From positions 1,240,001-1,304,000 of the forward strand of contig NZ_CP163528.1 of NCBI RefSeq assembly GCF_041081105.1: a DNA stretch of 64,000 nt, given 5' to 3'. Below, piece by piece: positions 50,963-60,322 of this stretch; the first letter of the stretch is position 1; each line of letters starts with the position of its first letter. The notes under the pieces are model-generated. The model made no database searches, was not told where the DNA came from, and saw only the letters and a list, made by a program, of their open reading frames with translations. Both the position numbers and the translations under genes were made by a program. Origin of the DNA: Promicromonospora sp. Populi (GTDB taxonomy: Bacteria > Actinomycetota > Actinomycetes > Actinomycetales > Cellulomonadaceae).

Positions 50963-51966
50963 ACCACGCTCCCCACCGCCTCGCCGCCGTCGCCCTCGCC
51001 GCGACCACCGCCCTCGCCCTCGCCGCCTGCGGCGCCGCGGGCGCCGACACCACCTCCACCGACGACGAGGCCGCACCCGCCGGCCCGTTCGAGTACACCG
51101 ACGCGCGCGGCGAGACCGTGCAGCTCGACACCGTGCCGCAGACGGTGGTCGCGCAGTCCAGCATGGCCGCGGGCCTGTGGGACGCGGGCTACCAGGTCGA
51201 CGGCGTCTACGGCGAGCTCGCCGAGACCGACGGCGAGCTGAGCTACCAGGCAGGCAACATCGACCTCGACCAGGTGACGACCCTCGGCGCCACCTACGGC
51301 GAGTTCGACGTCGAGGACTACGGCCTGATGAACCCGGACCTGCTCATCGACTACACGTACGACGGCGAGAACCTCTGGTACGTCCCTGCCGAGCAGGCCG
51401 AGCAGATCCTCGGGCTCGCCCCGTCCATCGGTGTGGGAGGCACCTGGGCCAACACCGACGACGCGATCGCCGAGTTCGTGGACCTGGCGGGCAAGCTCGG
51501 CGCCGACACCGGCAGCGCTGAGCTCGCCGCCGACAGGGAGGCCTACGAGGCAGCGCTCGAGGACGTCTCCGCGGCGTCGGCGGAGACCGGCCTGCAGGTG
51601 GTCGTCGTCTCCGCGGACGCGGACACCCTCTACGTGGCCGACCCCGACTCGCTGCCCGAGCTCAGCACCCTGCGCGCGGCCGGGCTCGACATCCTCGACG
51701 ACGAGGGGGCTGACGGCGAGGTCTTCCACCAGCACAGCTGGGAGGAGGCCGGTGACTACGCCGACGCCGACGTCATCCTCTTCGACGCGCGCTCCCGCGA
51801 GTCGAACGAGGCCGACCTCGCGGAGATCGACACCTGGGCAAGCCTGCCCGCCGTGCAGGCCGGCCAGATCTACGACTGGTACGCGGCGGCCCCGTACTCC
51901 TACCGCGCGTACGCCGAGATCTACCAGGGAATCGCGGACGCCCTGCGCGCGGCGGAGGCCCTGTAA
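50959..51966 (+). CDS. Iron-siderophore binding lipoprotein (FepB/FecB type)
   Basis: Extracellular receptor of the importer, 335 residues. The lipobox is LALAACGAAGAD. The two-lobe class III fold shows in FEYTDARGETVQLDTVPQTVVAQSSMAAGLWDAGYQVDGVYGELAETDG near the start and MNPDLLIDYTYDGENLWYVPAEQAEQI. The C-terminus, WASLPAVQAGQIYDWYAAAPYSYRAYAEIYQGIADAL, is characteristic. GTG 50959 overlaps the ATPase stop. Ten bases separate it from the convergent der gene, with no hairpin seen. Confidence 0.93.
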   Translation: MNHAPHRLAAVALAATTALALAACGAAGADTTSTDDEAAPAGPFEYTDARGETVQLDTVPQTVVAQSSMAAGLWDAGYQVDGVYGELAETDGELSYQAGNIDLDQVTTLGATYGEFDVEDYGLMNPDLLIDYTYDGENLWYVPAEQAEQILGLAPSIGVGGTWANTDDAIAEFVDLAGKLGADTGSAELAADREAYEAALEDVSAASAETGLQVVVVSADADTLYVADPDSLPELSTLRAAGLDILDDEGADGEVFHQHSWEEAGDYADADVILFDARSRESNEADLAEIDTWASLPAVQAGQIYDWYAAAPYSYRAYAEIYQGIADALRAAEAL

Positions 51967-51976
51967 CCCGGGCGGC

Positions 51977-53524
51977 TCAGCGCTTGCGCTTCTCCCGGAC
52001 GCGGACCGAGATCTCCAGCGGCGTGCCCTCGAAGCCGAACGTCTCCCGCAGGCGGCGCTCGATGAACCGGCGGTAGCCGGCCTCGATGAAACCGGTGGCG
52101 AAGATGACGAACCGCGGCGGCCGGGTCGAGGCCTGCGTGGCGAACAGGATGCGCGACTGCTTGCCACCGCGCAGCGGGTGGGGGTGCGCGGCGACGAGCT
52201 CGCCGAGGAACGCGTTGAGCTTGCCCGTCGGGATCCGCCGGTCCCAGGAGGCCAGCGACCGCTCGATCGCCGGGACCAGGCGCTCGCTGTGCCAGCCGGT
52301 GCGCGCCGACAGGTTCACGCGCGGCGCCCAGGTGATCTGCACGAGCTCCTTCTCGATCTCGCGCTCCAGGAAGGGCCGGCGGTCCTCGTCCATGAGGTCC
52401 CACTTGTTGTACGCGATCACCAGCGCGCGGCCGGCGTCCACGACCTGCTGGATCACGCGGATGTCCTGCTCGGTCAGCGGGTTGGACGCGTCCACCAGGA
52501 CGACGCCGATCTCCGCCTTGTCGATCGCGGCGGCCGTGCGCAGCGACGCGTAGAAGTCGGCGCCCTTGGTCTGGTGCACCCGCCGGCGGATGCCCGCGGT
52601 GTCCACGAACCAGTACGGGATGCCGCGCAGCTCGATCAGCTCGTCGACCGGGTCCCGCGTGGTGCCCGGGACGTCGTCGACGACTACGCGCTCCGACCCG
52701 GCGATCTTGTTCAGCAGGGAGGACTTGCCGACGTTCGGCCGCCCGACGAGCGCGACCCGGCGCGGCCCCGCGGGGCGCAGCTTGCCGTACTCGGACTTCG
52801 TGGGCAGCGCCTTGATCGCGGCGTCGAGCAGGTCGCCCGTGCCGCGGCCGTGCAGCGCGGAGACCGGGTGCGGCTCCCCCAGGCCCAGGGCCCACAGGAA
52901 CGTGGCGTCGGCCTCGCCCGACGCGCCGTCGACCTTGTTGGCGCACAGCACCACGGGCTTGCCGGAGCGACGCAGCAGCTCGACTACCCGCTCGTCGGTG
53001 GCGGTGGCCCCCACGGAGGCGTCGACCACGAAGACCACGGCGTCGGCCAGGGAGATCGCGACCTCCGCCTGCTCGGCGACCTTGGCCTCGATGCCCGCGA
53101 TGTCGACCTCCCAGCCACCAGTGTCCACGAGCATGAACCGGCGGCCGGCCCACTCGGCCGGGTAGGACACGCGGTCGCGCGTCACGCCCGGCTTGTCCTC
53201 CACGACCGCCTCGCGACGGCCGATGATCCGGTTGACCAGCGTCGACTTGCCGACGTTCGGGCGCCCGATGATGGCGAGCACCGGCAGGATCTCGTCGCCG
53301 TCGCCCTGGTCGTCGGACCATTCGGAGTCCAGCAGCGCCTGGTCCGACTCGTCGAGCTCGAACTCCTCCAGGCCGACACGCAGGGCGCGCTCGCGAGCGA
53401 CGTCGTCCTCGGTCTCGGCGAGATCGAGGTCGGGTGCGGGCGGGGCGGCAGCGTCGAGGGCAGCATCATCTCGGGCCGCCGCGTCCAGCGCAGCAGTCTC
53501 CGATGCAGAGGGGTCGTGGGTCAT
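51977..53524 (-). CDS. der: Ribosome-assembly GTPase Der (EngA)
   Basis: Essential GTPase for 50S maturation. The 515-residue protein has two GTPase domains in tandem: G1 [36 protein letters not shown] and, near residue 255, [36 protein letters not shown]. NKxD motifs are [10 protein letters not shown] and [10 protein letters not shown]. The C-terminal KH-like domain contains [27 protein letters not shown]. The first 75 residues are an acidic Ala/Asp-rich extension ([21 protein letters not shown]), longer than in most bacteria. It is the last gene of the xerD-to-der block. Confidence 0.97.
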   Translation of the reverse strand: MTHDPSASETAALDAAARDDAALDAAAPPAPDLDLAETEDDVARERALRVGLEEFELDESDQALLDSEWSDDQGDGDEILPVLAIIGRPNVGKSTLVNRIIGRREAVVEDKPGVTRDRVSYPAEWAGRRFMLVDTGGWEVDIAGIEAKVAEQAEVAISLADAVVFVVDASVGATATDERVVELLRRSGKPVVLCANKVDGASGEADATFLWALGLGEPHPVSALHGRGTGDLLDAAIKALPTKSEYGKLRPAGPRRVALVGRPNVGKSSLLNKIAGSERVVVDDVPGTTRDPVDELIELRGIPYWFVDTAGIRRRVHQTKGADFYASLRTAAAIDKAEIGVVLVDASNPLTEQDIRVIQQVVDAGRALVIAYNKWDLMDEDRRPFLEREIEKELVQITWAPRVNLSARTGWHSERLVPAIERSLASWDRRIPTGKLNAFLGELVAAHPHPLRGGKQSRILFATQASTRPPRFVIFATGFIEAGYRRFIERRLRETFGFEGTPLEISVRVREKRKR

Positions 53525-53585
53525 CCCCCCATTGTCGCAGGCCTGGCGGCCTGAGGCCGACTCGCGGGCGTATGACCTGCGTCGC

Positions 53586-54308
53586 TCAGGCCCGGCTCGT
53601 CGCCGCCTGTGCCTGCGCGACGACGGCGAGCACCGCGTCGACCGTCTGCTCGAAGTCGAGGTCGCTGGAGTCGACGGTCACCACGCCGTCCGCGGCGACC
53701 TGGAACTGCGTGACCTTCGCGTCGTCCCGGTCCCGGCGCAGCACCTGGTCCTTGGTCGCCTCGACGGCGCCCGCGTCGGCGGCGCCGTGCACCTCCAGGG
53801 AACGACGGCGCAGGCGCGCCTCCTCGGACGCCGTGAGCAGCACACGCACGTCGGCGTCGGGCGCCACGACCGTGGTGATGTCGCGCCCCTCGGCGACGAT
53901 CCCCCGGCCGCGCGCCTGCACCGCACGCACCGTGCTGGTCTCCTGGTCGATGATCTCCCGCTGGAGCCGCTTGAGCTCGGCGCGCACCTCGAGGTTGGAC
54001 GCCACCTTGGAGACGTTGGTCGTGACCTCGGTGGAGCGGATCGGTACGGCGACGTCCCGCCCGTCCAGCTCGACGCCCGGCGCCTCCGGGTCCAGCCCCA
54101 TGACCAGGGGCATCGCACGAACCGCCGTCGCGACCGACGCCGGATCGTCCAGGTCCGCCGTCTCCATGCTCCACACCGTGGCCGCCCGGTACATGGCACC
54201 GGTGTCGAGGTAGGCCAGGCCCAGCCGGGCGGCGACTGCCTTGGACACGCTGGACTTGCCGGACCCGGACGGCCCGTCGATGGCGATAACAGTCACAGTC
54301 CTGCTCAC
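53586..54308 (-). CDS. cmk: Cytidylate kinase
   Basis: Phosphorylates CMP and dCMP. The 240-residue protein has the P-loop [38 protein letters not shown]. The substrate-binding motifs are [20 protein letters not shown] and the lid region [30 protein letters not shown] 54308 is taken as the start; a second GTG at 54296 with AGGA five bases upstream is an equally good candidate. The gene stops 60 bases before der. A long hairpin separates it from rluB upstream. Confidence 0.95.
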   Translation of the reverse strand: MSRTVTVIAIDGPSGSGKSSVSKAVAARLGLAYLDTGAMYRAATVWSMETADLDDPASVATAVRAMPLVMGLDPEAPGVELDGRDVAVPIRSTEVTTNVSKVASNLEVRAELKRLQREIIDQETSTVRAVQARGRGIVAEGRDITTVVAPDADVRVLLTASEEARLRRRSLEVHGAADAGAVEATKDQVLRRDRDDAKVTQFQVAADGVVTVDSSDLDFEQTVDAVLAVVAQAQAATSRA

Positions 54309-54314
54309 TTCCGT

Positions 54315-54371
54315 TGAGTGCTGGATATCTGTTGCCGGAGCGCTTTCCCGGGCACAGATACCCAGCACTCA
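54315..54371. terminator. Hairpin between rluB and cmk
   Basis: Arms of 18 bases (54315-54332 and 54354-54371) pair with one mismatch around a 21-base loop. It lies in the 73 bases between the rluB stop and the cmk start, on a strand where the genes otherwise look like one operon. It may terminate or attenuate transcription. Confidence 0.65.
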
Positions 54372-54381
54372 GCGGACGAGG

Positions 54382-55296
54382 TTACAGGTCGACCGCACCC
54401 ATGAGGGTGCCCAGCTCCGTGCGCCCCAGGACGCGGGTGCGGCCCGCCTTGAGGTCGCCCAGCGGGATGGGGCCGATCCGGGTGCGCACCAGGCGCGTCA
54501 CCGGGTGCCCGACGGCCTCGAACATACGGCGCACAATCCGGTTGCGCCCCTCGTGCAGCACCACCTCCAGCATCGCGAAGCCGTCGATCTGCTGCAGCAC
54601 GTGCACGGCGTCCATCTTCGCGAGGCCGTCGTCGAGCTCGATGCCCTTGAGCAGCTCGCGGCCCGTGCGCGGGTAGACCTCGCCCTCGACCGTCACCAGG
54701 TACGTCTTGGCGATCTGGTACTTCGGGTGGGACAGGCGGTTGGCCAGCTCGCCGTCGTTCGTCAGGAGCAGCAGGCCCTCGCTGTCGGCGTCGAGCCGGC
54801 CCACGTGGAAGAGGCGTTCCTCACGGTTCTTGATCAGGTCCGCGACGGTGGGACGGCCCTTGGGGTCGTCCATGGTGGAGACCACACCCAGGGGCTTGTT
54901 CAGCGCGATGGTCACCTTTGCCTGGTCGAGCTGGATGCGCAGCCCGTCCACGTGGATGACGGCGGTGGCGGGGTCGACCCGCACGCCCAGCTCCGTGACG
55001 AGCTGTCCGTCCACCTCGACATGCCCGTTCGCGATCAGCTCCTCGGACGCGCGGCGTGAGCCCAGCCCCGCCTGCGCGAGCACCTTCTGCAGCCGCACAC
55101 CGTCCTCGACATGGACGTCGCGGCCCTGCTCGGCGGGCTGCGCGGGCTTGCGGCGCGGGGTGTTCGCCTGGGCGCGGCTCTTGGCCGAGCTGCCACCTCG
55201 GAAGTTCTTGCCGCCCTTGCCGGAGTGGTCGGGTCGGCGCGGCTGCTGTCCACCACTGGATTCGCGGCGGCTCCCGCCGCGGCGTTCGTTGCTCAT
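54382..55296 (-). CDS. rluB: 23S rRNA pseudouridine synthase (RluB/RsuA type)
   Basis: Isomerises uridine in rRNA. A 60-residue basic disordered leader (RRGGSRRESSGGQQPRRPDHSGKGGKNFRGG) precedes the S4 domain (VRLQKVLAQAGLGSRRASEELIANGHVEVDGQLVTELG) and the catalytic domain, with Asp in LFHVGRLDADSEGLLLLTNDGELANRLSHPK. The segment MVVLHEGRNRIVRRMFEAVGHPV (EVVLHEGRNR ...) is also diagnostic. It is 304 residues from ATG 55296. RsuA-like members modify 16S or 23S; neighbours and gene order favour the scpB-linked RluB. Confidence 0.94.
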   Translation of the reverse strand: MSNERRGGSRRESSGGQQPRRPDHSGKGGKNFRGGSSAKSRAQANTPRRKPAQPAEQGRDVHVEDGVRLQKVLAQAGLGSRRASEELIANGHVEVDGQLVTELGVRVDPATAVIHVDGLRIQLDQAKVTIALNKPLGVVSTMDDPKGRPTVADLIKNREERLFHVGRLDADSEGLLLLTNDGELANRLSHPKYQIAKTYLVTVEGEVYPRTGRELLKGIELDDGLAKMDAVHVLQQIDGFAMLEVVLHEGRNRIVRRMFEAVGHPVTRLVRTRIGPIPLGDLKAGRTRVLGRTELGTLMGAVDL

Positions 55297-55336
55297 GATT
55301 CGTCTCTCGTCGATTCGTAAGAGGCGCGCGCAGGAG

Positions 55337-56005
55337 CTAGTTGTCCAGCCCGTCAAAACCGTCGAGCATGTCGAGGTCCGGCAGGTGCGGCGCCAGCGGA
55401 GGCAGCTCGTCGAGCGACGTGAAGTCCATCCGCTCCAAGAAGTATCCCGTGGTTCCGAACAAAACCGCACCAGAGCTCGGGTCCTGGCCGATCTCAGCGA
55501 TCAGCCCCCGGGTCAGCAGGGTCCGCACGACGCCGTCCACGTTCACGCCGCGCACCGCGCTGACCTGGCCACGCGTCACCGGCTGCCGGTAGGCGACCAC
55601 CGCCAGCGTCTCCAGGGCAGCCTGGCTCAGCTTCGCCGACTGGCCGTCCAGCACAAACCTTCCGACGGGGTCCGCGTGCGCCGCCGACGAGTAGATGCGC
55701 CACCCGTCCATCGTCCGGCGCAGCTCGAACCCGCGCGGGCGGGACCCGAGGTGCCCGGCGTACTCGTCGGCCAGCTCGTGCAGGATGTCGTCGGTCTCGT
55801 TCTGCGTCAGGTTTAGCGCCGCGGCGATGCGGTCCGCGCCGATCGGCGCGTCCGCCACCATGAGTACGGCCTCGACCGCCGCGTGCGCACCGCCCGGGAG
55901 CGTGTGCACGTCGACGAAGGTCAGCTCGTCCTGCGTGGAGTCCTGCGTTGCGCCCTCGGCCGGAGCGTCCAGCACGGCCTCAGGGGCCTGTTCTTCGACG
56001 GTCAT
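55337..56005 (-). CDS. scpB: Segregation and condensation protein B
   Basis: Winged-helix subunit of the SMC-ScpAB complex for chromosome condensation. The 222-residue protein has two winged-helix repeats: AAVEAVLMVADAPIGADRIAAALNLTQNETDDILHELADEYAGHLGSRPRGFELRRTMDGWRIYSS, then LSQAALETLAVVAYRQPVTRGQVSAVRGVNVDGVVRTLLTRGLIAEIGQDPSSGAVLFGTTGYFLERMDFTSLDELPPLAPHLPD. The acidic N-terminus is species-specific. ATG 56005 overlaps the scpA stop by four bases. Confidence 0.96.
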   Translation of the reverse strand: MTVEEQAPEAVLDAPAEGATQDSTQDELTFVDVHTLPGGAHAAVEAVLMVADAPIGADRIAAALNLTQNETDDILHELADEYAGHLGSRPRGFELRRTMDGWRIYSSAAHADPVGRFVLDGQSAKLSQAALETLAVVAYRQPVTRGQVSAVRGVNVDGVVRTLLTRGLIAEIGQDPSSGAVLFGTTGYFLERMDFTSLDELPPLAPHLPDLDMLDGFDGLDN

Positions 56006-57066
56006 GCGTTCGCCTCCGGTCCGGTCTGTGCTTGCTCTGGGTCGGTCTGCTCAGGGTCGGCAGCCTCGACGGCAGGAACGTCGTCGGCCGGTACCTCGAC
56101 CGGCGCCACCAGGTCGTCCTCGTCGAACTCGCTGGGGCCGGCGGCGGGGTCGAGGTACTTCGCGCCGTCGTCGGGCCCGGCGGTCCAGCGGACCGTCAGC
56201 TCGCCCAGCGGGCTGACCTGCTCGAACCCGACCAGCGAGTCCCTGAACAGCTCCAGCAGGGCAAGGAACCGGGCAACGGTCACCAGCCGCTCCGCGCCCG
56301 CCGTCAGCGACCGGAACGTCACCGCGTGCTCCGTGCGCAGGCGCTTGACGAGGACTCCCGCCTCGTCCCGCACGCTGACGGCGGAGCCGTGCAGGTGGGC
56401 AAGGCCGACCACGGGCGGCGGCTTCGGGGCCAGCACCCGCGCGGCGAGCTCGGCGAGCCGCTCGGCCGACGTGTCCCAGACCAGGTCGGGCAGGATCGCC
56501 GCGAGGTGCGGCTCCAGCGGCGTCAGGCGCGGCACTCGGCGCCCGGCCGACGCGAGCTGCTCCGCGATGACCTTCGAGACCTCCTTGTACGCCCGGTACT
56601 GCAGAAGGCGGGCGAACAGGAGGTCCCGCGCCTCCAGCAGCTCCAGGTCCTCCGCGTCCTCGTCGACGATGCCGGGCAGCAGCCGGGCCGCCTTGAGGTC
56701 GAGCAGGGTCGCGGCGATGACGAGGAACTCGCTGGCCACGCCGAGGTCCCAGGACGCGTGCTCCTCGCCGCGCGCGGCGGCCTCGCGGGTGGCGCGCTCC
56801 GCCTCGCGGATGTGCGCGACGAACTCGTCGGTCACCACCGCGAGCGCCACCTCGGTGACGTCCATCTTGTGCTTCGCGATCAGCGAGAGCAGCAGGTCGA
56901 ACGGGCCCTCGAAGTTGTGCAGGTGCACCTGGAACGTGCGGGAGGAGCGACGTTCGTCGACGGCGGAGTCCGGCTCCGCGGCAACGACGTCAGACTCAGC
57001 GGCAACGTCAGCCTCCGCCTCAAGGACGTCCGACCGATCCACCGCCACGTCAGGCAGCGTCGCCAC
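56002..57066 (-). CDS. scpA: Segregation and condensation protein A
   Basis: Kleisin subunit that bridges the SMC heads. The N-terminal motif is FQVHLHNFEGPFDLLLSLIAKHKMDVTEVALAVVTDEFVAHI, and the C-terminal winged-helix region includes VTVARFLALLELFRDSLVGFEQVSPLGELTVRW. At 354 residues it is longer than average because of acidic extensions at both ends (SDVLEAEADVAAESDVVAAEPD; ADDVPAVEAADPEQTDPEQ). Start GTG 57066 lies inside the end of the ParA-type gene (17-base overlap), so the genes are coupled. Confidence 0.95.
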   Translation of the reverse strand: MATLPDVAVDRSDVLEAEADVAAESDVVAAEPDSAVDERRSSRTFQVHLHNFEGPFDLLLSLIAKHKMDVTEVALAVVTDEFVAHIREAERATREAAARGEEHASWDLGVASEFLVIAATLLDLKAARLLPGIVDEDAEDLELLEARDLLFARLLQYRAYKEVSKVIAEQLASAGRRVPRLTPLEPHLAAILPDLVWDTSAERLAELAARVLAPKPPPVVGLAHLHGSAVSVRDEAGVLVKRLRTEHAVTFRSLTAGAERLVTVARFLALLELFRDSLVGFEQVSPLGELTVRWTAGPDDGAKYLDPAAGPSEFDEDDLVAPVEVPADDVPAVEAADPEQTDPEQAQTGPEANA

Positions 57067-57946
57067 GGACCACGAGCTCCCGGGCGAGCTGACGGTAGGC
57101 GGCCGCGCCCGGGTGCCCCGGTGCGTAGTCGGTGATCGGCTCGGCGGCGACCGTGGCGTCGGGGAACTTCACCGTGCGCCCGATGATCGAGTGGAGCAGC
57201 GTGTCGCCGAACGCCTCGTACACGCGGGCCACGACCTCCCGGGAGTGGAGGGTGCGCGAGTCATACATGGTGGGGAGGATACCGTCGATCTCCAGGGCGG
57301 GGTTGAGCCGGTCCCGCACCTTCTCGATGGTCTCCACCAGGAGCGCGACGCCGCGCAGGGCGAAGAACTCGCACTCCAGCGGGATCAGCACACCGTGCGC
57401 CGCGGTCAGGGCGTTCACCGTGAGCAGGCCGAGGCTCGGCTGGCAGTCGATGAGGATGACGTCGTAGTCGTCGATCACCGGGCGCAGCGCGCGGGCCAGC
57501 ACGGACTCGCGGGCGACCTCGCCGACGAGCTGCACCTCCGCAGCGGACAGGTCGATGTTCGCCGGCAGCACGTCGAGGTTCTCGATCCCCGACGCGATGA
57601 TCACGTCGCGGATGTCGACGTCCCGCTCCATGAGCAGGTTGTAGACGGTGAGGTCGAGCTCGTGCGGGTTCACGCCGATGCCTACCGACGCGGCGCCCTG
57701 CGGGTCGAAGTCCACCAGCAGCACCTTGCGGCCGTACTCCGCGAGGCAGGCGCCGAGGTTGATGGTGGTGGTCGTCTTGCCGACCCCGCCCTTCTGGTTG
57801 CACATCGCGATGATGCGCGCCGGCCCGTGGCTGGCGAGGGGCGCCGGCTCGGGCAGCTCGGGCATGACACGGCCGACGACGTCGCGCACGATGTCCGAGT
57901 CGTTAGGTGCGCCGACGACCGTCTTGCCGAGAAGAATGTCGGTCAT
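57050..57946 (-). CDS. ParA/Soj-type ATPase
   Basis: A deviant Walker-A ATPase of 298 residues: IIAMCNQKGGVGKTTTTINLGACLAEYGRKVLLVDFDPQGAAS, with DYDVILIDCQPSLGLLTVNAL (Walker B) and PLECEFFALRGVALLVETIEKVRDRLNP. Full-length chromosomal ParA proteins look like this, but no ParB is encoded here. In actinobacteria an extra ParA-like gene is often conserved directly before scpAB, which suggests a link to condensin function. ATG 57946 has AGGGAGCGAG upstream; the frame to 58084 is too long. The stop lies within scpA. Confidence 0.92.
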   Translation of the reverse strand: MTDILLGKTVVGAPNDSDIVRDVVGRVMPELPEPAPLASHGPARIIAMCNQKGGVGKTTTTINLGACLAEYGRKVLLVDFDPQGAASVGIGVNPHELDLTVYNLLMERDVDIRDVIIASGIENLDVLPANIDLSAAEVQLVGEVARESVLARALRPVIDDYDVILIDCQPSLGLLTVNALTAAHGVLIPLECEFFALRGVALLVETIEKVRDRLNPALEIDGILPTMYDSRTLHSREVVARVYEAFGDTLLHSIIGRTVKFPDATVAAEPITDYAPGHPGAAAYRQLARELVVRGDAA

Positions 57947-58046
57947 CGTGCTCGCTCCCTCCTGGCTGGGTGCCTCGCTCACGCCCGCCACGCTATACCA
58001 GAGTGTGGGCCCCGCCCCGCGAAAGTCCCGGCGTGGCGTAGTTCGG

Positions 58047-59027
58047 CTAGCGAGCCCGCGGGTGGGCGGCGGCGTAGACCTCACGCAGCGCGTCGGGCGT
58101 GACCATGGTGTAGATCTGCGTGGTCGTGACCGACGCGTGCCCCAGCAGCTCCTGGACCACGCGCACGTCGGCCCCGCCGGACAGCAGGTGCGTGGCGAAC
58201 GAGTGCCGCAGGGTGTGCGGCGAGACGTGCTCGTTCAGGCCCGCGCGCGTGGCCGCGGACTGCAGCGCGGCCCAGGCGGTCTGCCGCGACATCCGCGAGC
58301 CACGCGTGTTCAGGAACAGGGCGGGTGTGCCACGGCCGGCCGCGGCCAGTGCTGGGCGGGCCCGCACCAGGTACGCCTCCAGTGCTTCGCGCGCGAACGA
58401 GCCCACGGGCACCGCACGCTCCTTGGATCCCTTGCCGAGCAGCCGGACGGACGTGCTGTCACTCACCCCGTCGACGTCGAGCCCCACGATCTCGGAGATC
58501 CGCGCGCCGGTGGCGTACAGCAGCTCCAGCAGGGCCCGGTCGCGCAGCGGCAGCGCGCCGTCGCCCGCGCCGGCGGCGTCGAGCAGGGCCGCGACGTCGT
58601 CCACCGACAGCGCGTGCGGCAGGCGCCGCAGCTGCGTGGGCGCGCGCACCTCAGCGGACGGGTCGTCGGTCGCCAGGCCTTCGGCCTGCGCGAACTTGTG
58701 CCAGCCGCGCACCGCGGCCAGGGCCCGGGCGGTGGACGACGGCGACAGCGGGCGCCCGCCGTCCGACCCCTGGCGCACGGACTCGACGAAGCCCGTGACG
58801 TCGGACTCGGTGACCCCGGACAGGCCGGCCCGGCCCGCCCTAGCGAGGAACCCCGCGTACCGCCCGAGGTCGCGCCGGTAGGCGGCGACGGTGTTGGCCG
58901 AGAGCCCGCGCTCCACGCTCAGGTGCGCGAGGTAGTCGCGCAGGGCGCGGTCGAGCCCGCCGCCCTCGGCCGGTTCGCCGGGCAGGGACTCGCTGAACGA
59001 CGACGGGTGGGCGAGAGCGGTGGACAC
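58047..59027 (-). CDS. xerD: Site-specific tyrosine recombinase XerD
   Basis: Resolves chromosome dimers at dif. The core-binding domain ([33 protein letters not shown]) precedes the catalytic domain with the complete set: Arg in [14 protein letters not shown], Lys in [29 protein letters not shown] (His and Arg), His in [17 protein letters not shown] and the Tyr of IYTMV. GTG 59027 gives a 326-residue protein; the longer frame to 60206 reads antisense to the lyase gene. Its place before parA-scpAB is the conserved chromosomal order, so it is not part of a mobile element. Confidence 0.95.
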   Translation of the reverse strand: MSTALAHPSSFSESLPGEPAEGGGLDRALRDYLAHLSVERGLSANTVAAYRRDLGRYAGFLARAGRAGLSGVTESDVTGFVESVRQGSDGGRPLSPSSTARALAAVRGWHKFAQAEGLATDDPSAEVRAPTQLRRLPHALSVDDVAALLDAAGAGDGALPLRDRALLELLYATGARISEIVGLDVDGVSDSTSVRLLGKGSKERAVPVGSFAREALEAYLVRARPALAAAGRGTPALFLNTRGSRMSRQTAWAALQSAATRAGLNEHVSPHTLRHSFATHLLSGGADVRVVQELLGHASVTTTQIYTMVTPDALREVYAAAHPRAR

Positions 59028-59119
59028 CGCCCCATCATGCCGAGACCCACCCCGCCCTACGACCAGGCCACGCCGGGCGCCCGACACGCGGGCCGGGTCG
59101 GCCCCCAGGCCCACTCTCC

Positions 59120-59179
59120 TTCGAGCCCTAAGTTTCTTCGCTTTGAGGCCCCGGAAAGCGAAGAAACTTAGGGCTCGAA
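59120..59179. terminator. Perfect 25-bp hairpin between xerD and the lyase gene
   Basis: Bases 59120-59144 pair with 59155-59179 without mismatch around the loop GAGGCCCCGG. The stem is visibly AT-rich in part (AAGTTTCTTCG), unlike flanking DNA. It lies between the lyase stop (59225, upstream on this strand) and the xerD start, so it should terminate the lyase mRNA. Confidence 0.85.
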
Positions 59180-59224
59180 AGAGAGGCGGACGGTCCGTCC
59201 CCCCAGGGCGATCCCCCTGGAACC

Positions 59225-60202
59225 TCAGGCCGGGTTGATCCCGAACAGCTCGGCGCGCGAGCGGATCACCTGCGCGCGGGCCAGGCGCGGCTTGTCGCTG
59301 CCGTCCCGGATCACGGAGCCCGCGGCCTCGAACTCGGCGAAGAAGTCGACAGCCCAGGCGACGTCGGACGACGTGGGCGCGAACGACTCGTTGATGACGC
59401 CCGACTGATCGAAGTCCAGGCAGAGCTTGCCGGTCATGCCGAGCGCGACGGCGTCGGCCGACTGCTCGCGCAGCAGGGCGTGCGACGAGCCGACGGTGGG
59501 GCCGTCCACCGGGCCGGGCAGGCCGCCGATGCGGCTGGCGACCACAAGCCGCGTGCGCGGGTACGCCATGGCCATGGGCTCGTTGGAGGCGCCGGTGTCG
59601 CGGCGGTAGTCGCCGGAGCCGAACGCGAGGCGGAAAGCGCCGCGGGCCTTGGCGATGTTGACCGCCTCCTCGATCCCGAGGGCCGACTCGACGAGCGGGA
59701 TGACGGGCATGTCGCCGCCGAGGCGCTGCGCGGTGTCGATCACGTCGTCGGCGCTCTCCGTCTTGGCGAGCATCACGCCGTTGAGCCCCTTGAGGCCGCG
59801 CAGGTATGCGACGTCGTCGGCCCAGGCGGGCGCCTGGCGGTCGTTGATCCGGACCCAGGCGTTGCCGCCGTTCTTGACCCACCGGATGACGTTCTCGCGC
59901 GCCTCGTCCTTGAGGCGGTCGTCGATGGCGTCCTCGCAGTCGAGGATCACCTGGTCCGCACGGGAGAGCTGCGCCTTGTCGAAGAGCTCGGTCCGCATCG
60001 CGGAGAGCAGGAGCCAGGCACGCGCGTAGTCCGGGGCTACCCGCGACTTCTCGCGAGCGGCCCGGCGGGGAGCCAGGTCGACCTCGGGGGCGACGGCGGC
60101 CGCCGTCGGCAGGCCCGAGGAGTAGCCCGCGGACTGCTCGGCGGGCTGATCGACAGGCTGATCGGCAAAGTCGGTGGTTCGGTCGGCTGGGGTCTCGGTC
60201 AC
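59225..60202 (-). CDS. HpcH/HpaI aldolase / citrate lyase beta (CitE)-like protein
   Basis: A 325-residue TIM-barrel lyase. The metal-binding Glu/Asp motif is [19 protein letters not shown], with [14 protein letters not shown] and [22 protein letters not shown] (the conserved Glu), and GDYRRDTGA further on. Relatives cleave CoA-thioesters such as malyl- or citryl-CoA. The N-terminal 50 residues are a non-conserved extension ([20 protein letters not shown]). No partner genes of a known pathway are next to it, so the substrate stays open. Confidence 0.88.
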   Translation of the reverse strand: MTETPADRTTDFADQPVDQPAEQSAGYSSGLPTAAAVAPEVDLAPRRAAREKSRVAPDYARAWLLLSAMRTELFDKAQLSRADQVILDCEDAIDDRLKDEARENVIRWVKNGGNAWVRINDRQAPAWADDVAYLRGLKGLNGVMLAKTESADDVIDTAQRLGGDMPVIPLVESALGIEEAVNIAKARGAFRLAFGSGDYRRDTGASNEPMAMAYPRTRLVVASRIGGLPGPVDGPTVGSSHALLREQSADAVALGMTGKLCLDFDQSGVINESFAPTSSDVAWAVDFFAEFEAAGSVIRDGSDKPRLARAQVIRSRAELFGINPA

Positions 60203-60322
60203 GCACTCAGCCTAGGCGGGGACACCGACACGGCCGAATCATGAACCGCTACATGGGCGCGAACAATATGAACAGAACACCACCTTGACGAAGTGGCGTC
60301 AGGACGAGCGCCCACGCGAGCG

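Noticed and set aside
58047..59027. xerD as part of an integrative element
   Set aside because: Its place before parA-scpA-scpB is the standard chromosomal order and no attachment repeats or phage genes flank it.
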